A stretch of DNA of 64,000 bases from the NCBI GenBank assembly GCA_034770075.1, contig CM068388.1, forward strand, positions 19,649,206 through 19,713,205. The letters are read 5' to 3'. Of the stretch, positions 1 through 11,730 are shown piece by piece (positions within the stretch are counted from its first letter, which is position 1; each line of letters opens with the position of its first letter). The notes beneath the pieces are model-generated. The model ran no database searches, had not been told where the DNA came from, and worked only from the letters and a program-made list of their open reading frames with translations. The translations under genes were made by a program, and so were the position numbers. This DNA is from Aralia elata (Eukaryota; Streptophyta; Magnoliopsida; Apiales; Araliaceae).

Positions 1-72
1 TGTTGAACGACATCGTCCGGTCTCCAGCTTCTTCACCCCAGGTAATACTCAAATTCATTTGTCTATAGATGA

Positions 73-291
73 TTAGGACCTGTTTAGGCCAAATAGATCC
101 ATATATAACAATTGTAGGGGCATATTGTTGGAATTGACTATCTTGATTTTAAATGAGATTTTGGTTTGTTTTCCTAGTTGACAAGCTTTACAAGGCCTGT
201 CTTTAATGAAGTTAAGCTTAGGTAAACCAGAGACCAAGTCTATAGAAACTAGCTTCAACATGTTCTTGAAGTTCAGATGTGATAATCTCAT
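73..291 (-). pseudogene. copia GAG-pre-integrase domain and start of integrase
   Basis: A 72-residue open stretch contains RLSHLNFKNMLKL followed by a CKACQLGKQ motif. This is the zinc-binding HHCC end of copia pre-integrase and integrase, normally seen as W-H-x-R-L-x-H and CxxCxxGK. It continues into MPLQLLYMDLFG, which fits the start of the integrase core (LELLHxDLxGP). The domain stops about 70 bases before the left window edge, and the downstream catalytic D and E residues are not visible. It is a fragment of the pol polyprotein of the enclosing element and is not a host gene. Confidence 0.75.
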
Positions 292-444
292 GTGTCATAA
301 CTAGCTTACATCTTCAGAAGCTTTGGCAAAGAAGCAAGCTATTTCAGTAGAGCTTAGTTTGGTTAGATTTACCACACACACATTTCCATCTCTAGTTCTA
401 GTTAGCTTGATGGAGCTTGTCTCTAGGTTTCTTACTTAACACTG

Positions 445-700
445 ATTGTTGAGGAAGATAACTTGATGCCCTTTATCACATAATTTACTGATGCTCAACA
501 GGTTATGCTTCAGACCTTCAACAAATGCTACTTTACTGAAAGAGACTGCATCATTCCCTATTCTGCCATATCCTCTTGTCTTTCCTAAATTGTTATCTCT
601 AAAGATAACAACAAGACCATCTTTCTCTCAAAAGTTTGACAGTAGATCGTTGTCGCATGTTATGTACCTTGAGCATCCACTATCTAGATACCATATTGAA
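445..700 (-). pseudogene. copia aspartic protease remnant
   Basis: On the minus strand near 676-693 the translation WYLDSGCS matches the copia protease active-site context (W-x-x-D-S-G-C-S/A). Downstream in another frame are RGYGRIGNDAVSF and GLKHNLLSISKLCDKGHQV, the family's conserved flap and C-terminal segments. The change of frame between these segments shows that the enzyme is broken here. In intact elements this protease cleaves the gag-pol polyprotein inside virus-like particles. Confidence 0.7.
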
Positions 701-754
701 TTAATGGAGCTGTTATCCTATAAAAGAACTTAGACTTTACTTTGGTACTAAGAC

Positions 755-1021
755 TTACTTGAGTCCTGATAGGTTAGTTCTTTTTGGAACCCAGACCTGC
801 CTAACTTTAGGCTTCTTATACACAGGATAATCATAGAAATCACATATAGCAGCAATATAACCATAATGATGATAGTTATAGGATTTTATATGATGCATTC
901 TTGTGTGTGTGTATGGATTCCTTCTCTTCAAGGACATATGTGGAACAAAAACACTTATAGCCTTTCTTCTAGGCTCAACTTCTCTTTGCCTCCACACTAT
1001 TCTACGATTTTGAGAGGTCAT
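755..1021 (-). pseudogene. copia gag-protease linker, VWVPK-type
   Basis: An 88-residue open frame contains YGYIAAICDFYDYPVY and then QVWVPKRTN. Similar H-x-G-H-I-x-x-x-C plus WVPK segments lie between gag and protease in plant copia elements, notably SIRE-like ones. The zinc-knuckle histidine and cysteine pattern is degraded here (HHYGYIAAIC). The start position is not meaningful because the region is part of a polyprotein. Confidence 0.5.
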
Positions 1022-1185
1022 AGGGTAAAAATCAACTCTATGTTTCTTATCTAGTTAGTTCGTAAAGTGAGGGTTAGTAAACTTTACGATCCTTCGAGGC
1101 TTGAAAGAAGTTTTGATTTTGACCTACGATTTATTAAATCATAGACCAGTGTGTGATCGATTTTTTTCAAGGATCACAATTTGAT

Positions 1186-1257
1186 CAACAAAAATTGTGG
1201 AGCTTTAAATAATCGGCTTTACAACAAAAATTGTGGAGCTTTAAATAATCGGCTTTA
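1186..1257. repeat. 36-bp unit repeated twice in tandem
   Basis: The unit beginning caacaaaaattgtgg is present twice head to tail without visible differences. It lies in the decayed copia element between gag and protease and looks like a recent local duplication. Confidence 0.9.
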
Positions 1258-1582
1258 CAACTTGTGTAGATTTCACAAACATAATACTTCTATAGGGACT
1301 AGAAGAACTATTGTTGTTAGTCTCTAACAATGTATCCACACTAAGATCTGCGGACAAGTCCCCAAATCCTAATCCTGATCGATCTGAGTTACTTCCCTAA
1401 CTAGTGATCAGGGAGTCCATAGAAGAAGAAGACCTATTCCATGTAGAGATTATCTTTTATAATTTCATAATTCTGGAAGTAAGATTTGACTCTCTTTGTG
1501 CAAACTCTTTAACGTTTTTTCTCAAATTCTCATTCTCAGTTTTAAACTTGGAAAGAAAGTTAGTAGTTCTTTGAGTTGTTTC

Positions 1583-2922
1583 CTACTCAAGTTGTACTTT
1601 TTCTTTTTCCTTTTGAAGAAATGAATGATCCCTTGATAGAACCCTAAACCACTTCATGTATTTATGTAATACAAATGTAATATCAAATAAAGCAGTTCTT
1701 AAGTCAGAAATATCAATGTTTGGGGAGTTGAAGTCAAATACCTTACTGATATCAATCTCTTGATGATCAGTGGTTTTATCTCCAAGAGCTTCCATTGCCA
1801 TGAGAAATAGGTTGGCTATCAGAGGTCCTTCATCATCACTTGACTCAGAATCAGAGTTATTTTCACTATCACTCTAGGATAAAGCCTTTGTTTTTCTTGT
1901 GAAACTTATTAAAGCCTTTTTGATCTTTCTTGAAAAACTCTTTCTTTTTATCCTTCTTGAGCTCCTCTCTCAATGATTTGGTACACTCAGCTATATAATG
2001 ACCTGACTTTTTACAATTATAGCATAAATCTTTTGAGGAGTCTTTCTTATTGTTGTTGTTGTATCTTCTGATGTTGCTTCCGCCCTTTCTCTTAAACTTC
2101 TTCAGTTTCCTTGCTAATAGGGCTATGTCTTCATCATCATCATATTCATTATCTGTATGAACCTTTGAGGATGTTTCTGCAGCTTTGAGAGCTACACCTT
2201 TATCTTTTCTTCTTATCTCTAAGGTTGTTTCTGCTCTCTGGTTTAGCTCAAACTTATAGATTAAGAGATTACCATAGAGCTTCTGCACTGTCATTTCATA
2301 CATATTCTTTGATTCTTTGATTCTTTGATTGCAGTAGTCTTTGCATCCCACTTGCTTAGAAGAGCTCTCATAAATTTAATGTTGAGGCCCTTGTTGGGAT
2401 AGCCTTTCCCAAATGCTCTAAGTGAGTTGAGCAAGATATTGAACCTCTTATATGTTGCAATTATATCTTCACCAGGAACATGTGAAAACATCTCATACTG
2501 TTGGGTGAGCAGAGATTGCTTGTTCTCCCTAATTTCTTCAGTTCCTTCATGCATCACTAGAAGAGCTTCCAGACTTATTGTGTTATCTTGCAGTTGACAA
2601 CATTTTTGAACAGCTCATCTTCAAGAGCCATGAACAGAATGTTCTTAGCTCTCTTGTATAGGGCCACCAATTTCTTCTCGTTTTCTGTCCACTCTATTCT
2701 TTGCTTGACTGCCACTTTGTTAGGATCATCAGTTGTTAGTACGAGCTTTGTGGGAACGTAGGGGCCAATGATCACAACATCAAATAGCTTATCATTGATT
2801 GCATCCATATACGCCTGTATACTAACTTTCCAATTAGCAAATTTATCTTTATTGCATAAGGGTGGCTTATTTCCACCATTAAGTTTAGAACTAGTTTTGT
2901 TTAGTGTCATAGATCCACTCAA
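1583..2922 (-). pseudogene. copia gag, broken in at least two places
   Basis: The frame opens at 2922 with MSGSMTLNKTSSKLNGG, followed by FANWKVSIQAYMDA, matching the start of copia gag (W-K-x-x-M-x-x-Y/F). The reading then passes through 2557-2291, containing SLLTQQYEMFSHVPGE and the typical F-x-x-L-x-x-x-L-x-x-x-G region. It ends in 2351-1869, where CYNCKKSGHYIAEC is a CCHC zinc knuckle for RNA binding (about 1990-2030). A further open piece at 1801-1583 lies in the linker. Frame shifts near 2560 and 2330 break the protein. In the active family gag forms the virus-like particle. Confidence 0.75.
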
Positions 2923-2943
2923 GCTGTAAATTTAGTTCAAACT

Positions 2944-2957
2944 ACCCTGATACCACT
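2944..2957 (-). other. primer binding site of the copia element
   Basis: On the minus strand, AGTGGTATCAGGGT directly follows the LTR end. TGGTATCAG matches the initiator methionine tRNA 3' end used by most plant copia elements. Confidence 0.75.
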
Positions 2958-4230
2958 TGTTATTCCCAAAGAGGCACGGAAGAGATCTAAAAGGGGGGTT
3001 GAATAGATTTTTTAAATTTTCTTTTTAAAGATGTATTACCAAATCAGTTAAACAATTTAATTGATTTTATTAGCATAATGGAATGTTTTAAGAAAAGCCC
3101 TTCAAAGATTATAATGAAATTCAAAGTTCTAAATTTAATGAGATAATGTAGAAATATGACTTAGATATAAAACATAAAGCAATATAAACAGAAATGTAAA
3201 ATATAAAGAACACATGATTTTTAAGAGGTTCAGAACACAAAAGTCTCCTAATCCTCTTTTCTATTCCGAGAGTAGGGATTTTTCACAAAAGAGGGTAATC
3301 GCCAAGATTGCAGTTGACACGTAACTTTTACACAATGATTCACAAAGAATTTTTCAAGTCATACAAACTTGGTTTTACAAATGATCAATTAGATCAGACT
3401 AAACACTAAGAGTAGTTTGTTTGAGGCTCTCTTCGAATGACTTAGCCGCAGAGTGTATTTCTTTGAATCGTAGAGTAGAGTAAGTATGAACTCAAAGCTT
3501 CAATGTTTTGACTTAATTGATTTTTTATTTTTGGATACTTGAATTTGCTGAGTTTATATAAAGTTCTCTTAGGATCTTCCCGTTGAAAAGTTATCGTTGC
3601 TCTATTCTTGCTTGAACACTTATCATTCAACAATTAACTGACTTTGAATTGTTGCCTACTTAGACCACCTCAGGTCACTTTCTTAAATACAGAGAATAGT
3701 ACTGTAGTAGCAGCCACGTGTCCTTTGACTCTGCTAAAATAGTTGCTAGATAAAGGCTTTGTTAACTTGTCCTTGTCGCAAAATCATCTAAAGATAACCT
3801 CGGAGGGTCGAGTGTTAATGTTGATGAACTTGTCATACCCTATCACTAACTTGTCAGATGACTGTACTGTACGATTTTGAATTCCTCAGAGTGGAAACGT
3901 AGAATGGTTCTTTTATTCTATGAATGATGGTGACTCTGTGATCATAACTTTACAATCCGGCTTGTACTCTACGATCTTCAGATTACTCTAGGATCTTAGA
4001 GTGATTTTTCCTCTAGCACTATAGTCGTCTTCTAGTCTAGTTAACTTAGCTATTATAGAGTTCTAACTCTATGAAATTGAATCAACCTAACAAGTTTGAT
4101 TCTTAAACTAAGTCCTTTTACATAAGAATCATTTCATAAGGACTTTACAAAAGAAACCACTTGAATACAATCATACACTTCATGTCATCATCGAATCAAA
4201 TATGTTCATCATAGATTGTAAGCACTAACA
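2958..4230 (-). repeat. 5' LTR of the copia element (1273 bp)
   Basis: Its minus-strand reading starts TGTTAGTGCTTACAATC and ends GGGAATAACA, so it has TG...CA ends and abuts the PBS. It contains a GTAAAGTCCTTA / AAGGACTTAG inverted motif near its 5' end and TCGTAGAG-type words. Both are shared with the LTRs of the larger element at 44169-54429, which suggests one retrotransposon family or close relatives. Confidence 0.85.
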
Positions 4231-4444
4231 AATCGATAATAGATGCAAAATATTACTATTGTGGTGTAAATGTAAGGAAATGATATAACATTAAAAAAAA
4301 ATTCTTATTTAAGGAACAAATGTGAAGAACAAGACAACATAAAGAAAATTTGGGAAAACCCCCCTTACATGATAATGAGAATGGTAAGTGACACCAAAGC
4401 CTTAGTTTAGAACTGTAGAAGGGGAGAGGGAGAGAGAGTGTGTG
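4231..4444. other. short spacer ending in a GA/GT-rich run
   Basis: No gene is visible. The last 30 bases are an (AG)n(TG)n run that reappears at 7793-7808, on the other side of the next insertion. Confidence 0.6.
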
Positions 4445-7400
4445 TGTGACGCCCCCAAATCCGGGTACTTCAAACCCGAGTTCGGTGCTACACAGTACAT
4501 CCCATTCCATACAACATAATAGACATGAATGTAATTATTATATTATTACAACACGTCTTAGTCTCAATCTCAGGTTCTATTACCATAACATCATTCCAAA
4601 TACATAATAAGTCTTAATATTACAACATTACTAATGCAAATAAACTATGATGCCATCTAGACGTTCATCTTGCCCTTTCCCTTGTCCTTACCAGAACCTT
4701 CAACCCGCTCGGACTTAGCTGCAATGTTTAATATAAAGCAAGAATGAGCATTCAATTGCCCAGCAAGTATAACAGTTGAATAACAACAATATCATCAATC
4801 ATATCATTTCTCTTCGACAACTGAACAATAGTTGTGAAATATTCTGAATAAACAGGAATAATACTTTGCTTTCGTTTTAAAAATATATTTTTGAAACGAC
4901 ATTGAGTGGTCATAAGACCTTGAACTTTCTTTTGCTTTCTTGAAAAGGTGCACAACAATATAACTGCAAACCGTCTTGCTTACGAGCACTTCTACGTGAT
5001 CAGCCTATTGTACTCTATGTTTAGGCGCTCGATGCCTTGTCAGAATAACTGACTAAAAACTGCCCCTAATATTAGAGTCGTTCATCTCATTCATGTCTCG
5101 GAATCCTAACCAAAACAATTCAGTTGGATAGCTCTACTTAATCATCAATAACATTTTAAGGATTTATTATCAAATCAATAAAAAATTTCAATATCTGTCT
5201 AGCCGAAACAAATGGCATCGACGTTCTCTATAACAGTTCATATATATGTGAACTTGAAAGCTTCAACAATTTATGTCTTAACATAGCTCGAATACTTGTG
5301 AAAATACTGAAGGATTTACATAAGTAAGGAATTCACACAACCATATATGTATTGTGTAAATCGGAACTTCAAACATCGCATGAGAGTCATGAGAATATTA
5401 TCAAATGAATCAAATAAACTTGCCCAACACAAGGGTTAGACAAGCGTTAGAAAACTTATCTTAAGCGCTTGCTACTATTTGATGTTAATCGTCCTTCAAA
5501 TGTCCTACACATTTAAGTACATAGCCACATACCAATTAGACACAAAATTAATGCCAAAGATTGGTTTACATTACCCTGTAATGTTTCATTCTAATTAGGA
5601 ACATAATATCAAACAAGGTTACACACACTTGATACGACGTTTCGATGTTCGCACAACGCACGCTCAATTCGCCTCATATGCATAAGTTTAGCATGCTCAT
5701 ACACTTATCTAATTCATCATTGATTAATGAAGGAGTCATTATAAACCATAATGTACAAGTTTTAGAACTTAAAACAATAACTTTTAGTGTTGGAAGCATT
5801 ACACGTTACATACGTGCATGTACGACGTCTCATGTTTGCTTCCTAATGCACAATAGTCCAAAAAATGGCCAATTTAGAAATTGATCAAGGCAATAACTTT
5901 CAATTCTAATCAATGGAAGTTGTAGTTCTACTTCTTAGCTTTCCGAATCATCTTGAATCATCCAAAACGGAGTTCGTATGAGAAAGTTACGTCCATTTTA
6001 CTAAAGGTGGTCAAAGCAGATTTTTGGCCTAACACTGACCCAGCGTAGCTACGCCCAAAATAAGCCTGTGACCGGCGTCATTACACCCAACTACAGAATT
6101 TCGACGTAAGGTCAGCGTACTTATGCCTGGTCTTGATGCCCAAACTCAATTTACTCAAGTTTGACGCACCTACTTCTAACCTTCATAACTTCTTCATTAT
6201 AAGACGGAATTAGTTCATTCCAGAGGCTATGGAAAGCTTAAAACATGAACTGCATAACCCTCATGGATTCACAATCTTATAAACTCTTTAATAAATTGAA
6301 ATAGTGGCTCCAAAGAGCCTAGTCCAACTAGTTTTCAGCGAAACTCAAAGTTAGGCCAATTCATTCTTCTTCTTTGTGTCTTAGCTATTATGCAACAAGT
6401 TAATATGACTTAAAACATGCTTCTATTGCTAAGCTAAGCAACATAACATCCTTCCATCAATTAATCAACACCTAGTTCTCAAGTTCTTAGAGAAATTCTT
6501 CTCTTGAACATTAAATCAAACAGTTTGTGGGCATGAGTTATAAACTCATTTTGGAGTAGAGTTTCATGATACTCTAGTCCAGATTTCCAATTGAAATAAT
6601 TCTTACAGTCCTCTAAGAACATAGCAACAATGCTCAACCATTTAACACAACCAATACATAGTGATTACATTATTAACAAAACATGAATAACAGTTCATAA
6701 TGTCCATCACAGTCCATTTCTTGATTCCTTATGCATAAGTTCGATTCTCATTCATTGTTTCACTTTCACATATCATTAACAAGATTTTATAGAGCTAATC
6801 AATATTTATATATGTTCATGAACTAATTAGCAAAATCAGCAACATACTCCAACCAAGCAACCAAAGCAAAAACCATAGCTTGAAACTATTTTGGAAATGA
6901 GTTTGATTAATCATTGCATACCTCTTGGAGCTTGTTCTAAGGTGTTAAATGATTCAAATAGCAGCTGCTACGACACTCCTTCTTCCTCCTCAAATCACCC
7001 GTGAGCACACTCCTCACTCTTTTCTCTCAAGTTTTCAGTTTCTAACTTAGCAACAAACAAATGAATGGTAGGCTTGCAATGGGGGAGTATAAATAGAGGG
7101 ATGAACTGAGCTTCAAGGATGGTGATGGGGGCTGAGCGTGCTCTGCTAAGGCAGCTCCCCATGGCTGGGGGAGTGAACTTTGGCTCCTCTAAGACTCGGG
7201 TACTTCCCCTCCCTTCTCCCGAGTTGTTCTTCCTCCACCAAATGCAAGATTGCTCCTCCCCAAATACACCCACGTTCTTCATTCTCTTCTCTTCTCTCAT
7301 TCCTTCTCCTTTTCCCGTACTCTTCTCCCACCTTCAATTTGTTCAGCTGATTGCATAACCCATTTCTCTCATGGGTCATGGGTTGTGGGTTTAGGTCATG

Positions 7401-7791
7401 GACTTGACCCATGGGTTTTGGGCTTCAATTTGGGCCACTCTTGGACTTCTAATGTAATTCCAATTGGGCTTCTAATAAAAAATCAATTGGGCTTTTAATA
7501 AAATCCCACACTTGGATTATTAACCCCTCTCATTAACGCTTTAGCGAAATTATGAAAAGTCATAAAATTGAAAAAGGCGGCTTTGCATAAATAGCGCTTT
7601 AGCGCTATTTCTCTAAATGATTTAATCAATACCATGAAATAACAACACTAAAAAATTATCACATACCCGTCATATGTAATAATAAAATATTCAAACACAT
7701 AACACGGAATAAATATTAATAAAAGTTCAATTTATTCAATAAAATTTGTAGGCTCGTGTTACAAAGCTACCTACGATCCGCGGTCGTTACA
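4445..7791. mobile_element. 3.35-kb non-coding insertion, solo-LTR-like
   Basis: The segment opens with TGTGACGCCCCCAAATC and closes with GATCCGCGGTCGTTACA, so it has TG...CA ends typical of a plant gypsy LTR. No domain-bearing frame is visible in 3.3 kb. The flanks share agagagagtgtgtg (left 4431-4444, right 7795-7808). This marks the insertion point, but it is too long for an LTR 5-bp target duplication and is a microsatellite, so slippage obscures it. The two ends are also weakly inverted (TGTGACGCCC against TGTAACGACC), so a terminal-inverted-repeat element is an alternative. The text is otherwise unremarkable AT-rich DNA with two short-range GCGCTTTAGCGC-like palindromes near 7540-7610. 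Confidence 0.5.
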
Positions 7792-9630
7792 CAGAGAGAG
7801 AGTGTGTGACACAATCTGCGAAAGTAAGGTGAAATTGGAAATATAAAAAGAACCCTAGTTTAAATGTAGATTTTATATCCTATTAGATCAAGGTGGTTTT
7901 AAAAAAGCTTTCGCAAACAAAATTGTCAACACACTAAGATTGACGGGTTTGGTGGCCCATCGAATCTAGCCCAATGGCCCATCGGGCAATGCTTGGGTAA
8001 ATTTAAGAACCAATAGAAAATAAAGTTAAGTTTTAGAAAATTAATTAAATGTTGGGATGAAGTTCACAACCCTAATTCACTTAAATCACTTATTTTTCGG
8101 TCTTTCAACAAGAGTTTCAAATTCTTTGAAATTTCAAAAACATTAGTTTTTAATAACGACGAATAGTACCAAATGAATTTATTAAAAACCATCTAAAATA
8201 TTCACATAATATTTGCACCTTCACTCAAATGAATTGGGGTAGGCCCCCAAACAACACCATAAATCAAATCAAGAGGTACATTCGTACGATTTTAGGTTAC
8301 ATTCAAAGAAATACGACTAACTAAATTTTCCATTGGCAACCATAAAATATTTTAATAAAATGCAAAGTAGAACAATGCAATTTAAAATATTGAATTATTC
8401 GATGAAAATTGCGAGGATGCGGATGTCCTAAACGATGGTGCCAAGTCAAAGCATAAACTTTTGGGCAACAAACACTAATGGAAATTGAGCAACAGGAGCG
8501 GAAAGGCAATAAAGACCATCTTCACTTGGCCTTATGAGGAGTGTATTCTTTGTTACCTTATCCTTGACACAAACTAATAAGGTGGATGAAACTAAATGTA
8601 AACATTATTATTATTTTTGTGAATTTTTTGTTGATAATGGGAGATTTTTTATTTTACGAAGAATGAAGTACATTTTTATGTGGAAAAGGTAGAAATAGGA
8701 CTCATACGAAGGATTTTAACAATGATAACAATAGGGAAAAAATTTCTATTTTCAGCACGAAGCTGATCATGTCTCTTATACTCTTTGGTCTATACTAAGA
8801 CACTCAAATATGAAGTGATGTGGTGAAACAAACTGGTATTTGGATACCATGTTTGAGAGTTAAAGGATTGAAAATGTGATTAATGTGTGAATTTTAAAAA
8901 CTGCAACTGCACAATATCTATTGAAGGACTCTGTCACTAGCACAAGTCGAACTCACGGATCTTTAGAGTTTACTTCAGTCCACTTAAAAATTAAAGTTGC
9001 GAAGATGATTAATTAAATCTTGAAATACTAAAACAAAAATTGACATTGAAAATTAATAATGAGAAAACAATTTAATTAGGAATATGAATCCACTAAGCAA
9101 GACTATGACACCAACTAAGAATACAAAGTTCGGAAGACAAATCAGTTAAAATTCTAAGAGTTGATCACTATTATGACTTTGATCTACCTTCCATTATATA
9201 TGTAGTGATTTTTATATTTAACTTAGGCAAGTATATATTATAAAAAATTCACATATTAACAATAATTTATTAAAATCTTTTATCAATATACAAATCCCAT
9301 AAGAATTATATATGAAGTTATTTCAAATCTATGACAGGTGAATGTGAAACCATTAAAAATCAAAGCACTGGTAGTAGACGAGAAAGAGAATATTTATCAT
9401 GATATTACTTAACTTCATCATCACCCTAGATTGGATGATTCTACTAGTCATGAAACTGATAAAAAAAATAAAAAGGTTCTTTTACTTGCTTTAAATTAAA
9501 TAAAAATAAGAAATAAGAAATTTTAATTATATTTTTCCTTGTTTGTGAGTTTATAAGGAGGAAAGGGAGAATATTTTTATTTTTAAACTACACTATTATT
9601 ATATTACCCTTACATATTAATGTAATAAAT
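7792..9630. other. AT-rich intergenic DNA with a copia scrap
   Basis: No host gene is visible. A degraded copia pol fragment lies at 8200-8600 on the minus strand and is listed separately. The rest, from about 8600 to 9630, is AT-rich and shows no feature I can support. Confidence 0.5.
8321..8590 (-). pseudogene. copia GAG-pre-integrase fragment
   Basis: The minus-strand translation near 8390-8440 contains LTWHHRLGHPHPRNF, matching the copia pre-integrase signature (W-H-x-R-L-G-H). Upstream in the same strand is a DGLYCLS-like segment (about 8500-8525), also typical of this region. Stops and frame changes surround it. It is an isolated scrap of an old element, distinct from the one at 1-4230 by its sequence around the motif. 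Confidence 0.65.
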
Positions 9631-9635
9631 GACAT

Positions 9636-11710
9636 TGTAGACACCCAAATTTTGCGCTTCGTATACTAACCGTGACAGGAGGGCAAAATCGTCAAATGAA
9701 CCGGCCGGCGGGAGCGAAGGAGCGGGCACAAGGGCGAGCGCCCGATACCACCGCAATGTTTTGGGCAACCCAAGCTTACGTGGCAATAAGGCCGTCCGAG
9801 GCAGGCATTCCCGGATGAGGTGGCACGTCTCCCAAAAATTCCCAGACTGCAGAAAACGAGCCTGTCAGCGAAAATCGACATTACGGCACGAAAATCGAGG
9901 CGTGGCACGAAAATCGAGGTGTGGCACGAAAATCGAGAAAGTCAAGCCCGCCAGCCGCGGATAGATCTGCGGCCAAATGAGTGCGCCTTTCTGGAAAGTC
10001 AGATCCCGAAAACCGGGCTGAGTGGCGAGCCAGCTGGCCAGCCGCAGATCCATCTGCGGCCAACCGCAGATAGATCTGCGGCTGGCTCTGGCCAGCCTAT
10101 TTAAGCTCAGCCTCGGACAGCATACAGGAGGTTGGAAAGAATGTGAAGGAAGAAGAATTCTGCAGCAGCAAGAACACGGAAATAGAGAGAAAAAGGAGCA
10201 AATTTTGCAATCAAATAGGAAGAAAAGAGAGGAAAAAAAGAGAGGATTTATATTCTTTGATTTTGATTGTACCAAATATACTCCTTATCTTAGTCAAATA
10301 CACAAGTTCACATCCATTTGAGATCATTTGCAAGGTGAAAATTCCCTTTGTTCTAGCAATTTATATCATATTGTTTGGTTAAATTAAATGTAGTTTTTCT
10401 TGTATATTGTTGTGGATCTATGGATTGAGGACTATTAGGGAGGGTTCCAATTGGAACGAAATTCTTCCTAATGGCCCGATGATATCCATTTGGTGAATTT
10501 TAGCTCGTTGTAATGATGTATTACGCATAGTTTATTTAGATTGTTATTTTTAGGATCTTGTGGGTGTGTAGCGATTTTGGATGTGAGCCTAGGAGCGCGA
10601 CCCCGTGGTCCAAATCCGATGATGGACATCGTTTGATATATGTAATAAATTCGATGTACCTTTCATTGTAAATATGTAATCGTCGGGCCTTAAAACGACG
10701 CCAAGGTGAGAATCGTGTTTAAGGCCCCGAAATAGTGAAACTTGTGATTGTAGGCGTTTGGGGTTATTTTGATGGCTTACATGCCCATGAATAGCTCCGA
10801 TGCGTGTTTATGCTCGATTTGATTTATGAGACGAAATTGATTTCAAAGCCAAATGATAAGATCTTCATAAAATCAATCAAACTAGGCTATTAGCATCACG
10901 AGGTTAATAAATGGGAAATGCTAATGAATGTCGATTCCTATTTGACGAGAAAGCTAAGGAAAATCGTTTTCAAATATCACAAGGAATGATTTTGTCAAAT
11001 AATTGACGTTTTATTAAACCGTTGTGCATAGGGTTAAAGAGATCCTAGAAATTGCCCATCATTCGAGTTACGAAGGCAACGTATAGATCTCGATTCCTAT
11101 TTTGACGAAGGTTTAAAACTCTTGATTTGCCAAAACGACACCTAATGAAAATCTTGCAGTTTTGACAATTAAAATCAGAACCATTCTCATAAAGAATAAA
11201 GCTTTCTCGTGCATGCCGAAAAGACATTCGAAGCGTTCTCAAATTAAAGCACGACTTTTCCTAAAAATCCAAATGATTCTTTCATACAAACTCGCCACAA
11301 CATTCATTAGGCACACACACACACACACGCGCGCGCGCGCACACGCACACGTTTCATGAATTAAAGGATAGGAAAGCATCAAGATTGCGGTAACCGTGTT
11401 TCACGGAAGTCGGGGGGTGCCTAACACCTTCCCCTCGCTTAAGCAAGCCCCCGAACTCTATGAATCTCGGTTCGCAGACCAATTAATTCGGAGTCACACA
11501 TGAGCCATCAATTTATAAAAAACGAAAATTCGGATGAGTTGGTACATCCACTTCAAATATACCAACTGGCGACTCTGGTTAATTGGCTCATCATAAAAAA
11601 CGATCTTTCAAAACCCCGTCGACATCAATGCCGATCTTTTCCAAAGAATCATTAAATCGAAAGGCTAAAATTGGAAAAGACCAAGAGACGAGAAGAAACC
11701 GGCGTCGACA
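9636..11710 (+). repeat. 5' LTR of the Tat-type element (2075 bp)
   Basis: It starts TGTAGACACCCAAATTTTG and ends GGCGTCGACA. A GC-rich first 450 bases (with repeated GATAGATCTGCGGC words) is followed by a TATTTAAGC box near 10099, a possible core promoter. A (CA)n(CG)n(CA)n microsatellite is at 11311-11350. Relative to the 3' LTR it has one extra GGTGTGGCACGAAAATCGA unit near 9918. Confidence 0.95.
10097..10106 (+). promoter_or_regulatory. putative TATA box in the 5' LTR
   Basis: CTATTTAAGC lies about 460 bases into the LTR, after a GC-rich segment and before an A/G-rich leader beginning near 10125. The same box is at about 19398 in the 3' LTR. Position and context suit an RNA polymerase II promoter that starts genomic RNA synthesis. 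This is inference from sequence only. Confidence 0.4.
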
Positions 11711-11712
11711 GC

Positions 11713-11730
11713 TGGCGACTCTGCTGGGGA
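11713..11730 (+). other. primer binding site, arginine-tRNA type
   Basis: TGGCGACTCTGCTGGGGA begins two bases after the LTR end. It closely resembles the tRNA-Arg-complementary PBS of Ogre/Tat elements. Confidence 0.75.

Larger units (their letters stand above)
1..4230 (-). mobile_element. Ty1/copia LTR retrotransposon, decayed, cut by window edge
   Basis: Reading the minus strand from 4230 downward there is an LTR (TGTTAGTGC to GGGAATAACA), a primer binding site, a gag region with a CCHC knuckle, a protease region and a GAG-pre-integrase domain. That is the Ty1/copia order. Integrase core, reverse transcriptase, RNase H and the second LTR would lie left of base 1. Several frame changes and stops break gag and protease, so this copy is not autonomous. 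The VWVPK-type linker and the long gag suggest the SIRE/Maximus side of copia, which is an inference. The sequence after 4230 begins aatcg, the candidate 5-bp target duplication, but its partner lies outside the window. Confidence 0.85.

Noticed and set aside
9666..10321. Frames of 80-136 codons in the Tat-element LTR, repeated at 18938-19622
   Set aside because: Identical frames occur in both LTRs on both strands with no domain. GC-rich LTR sequence stays open by chance.
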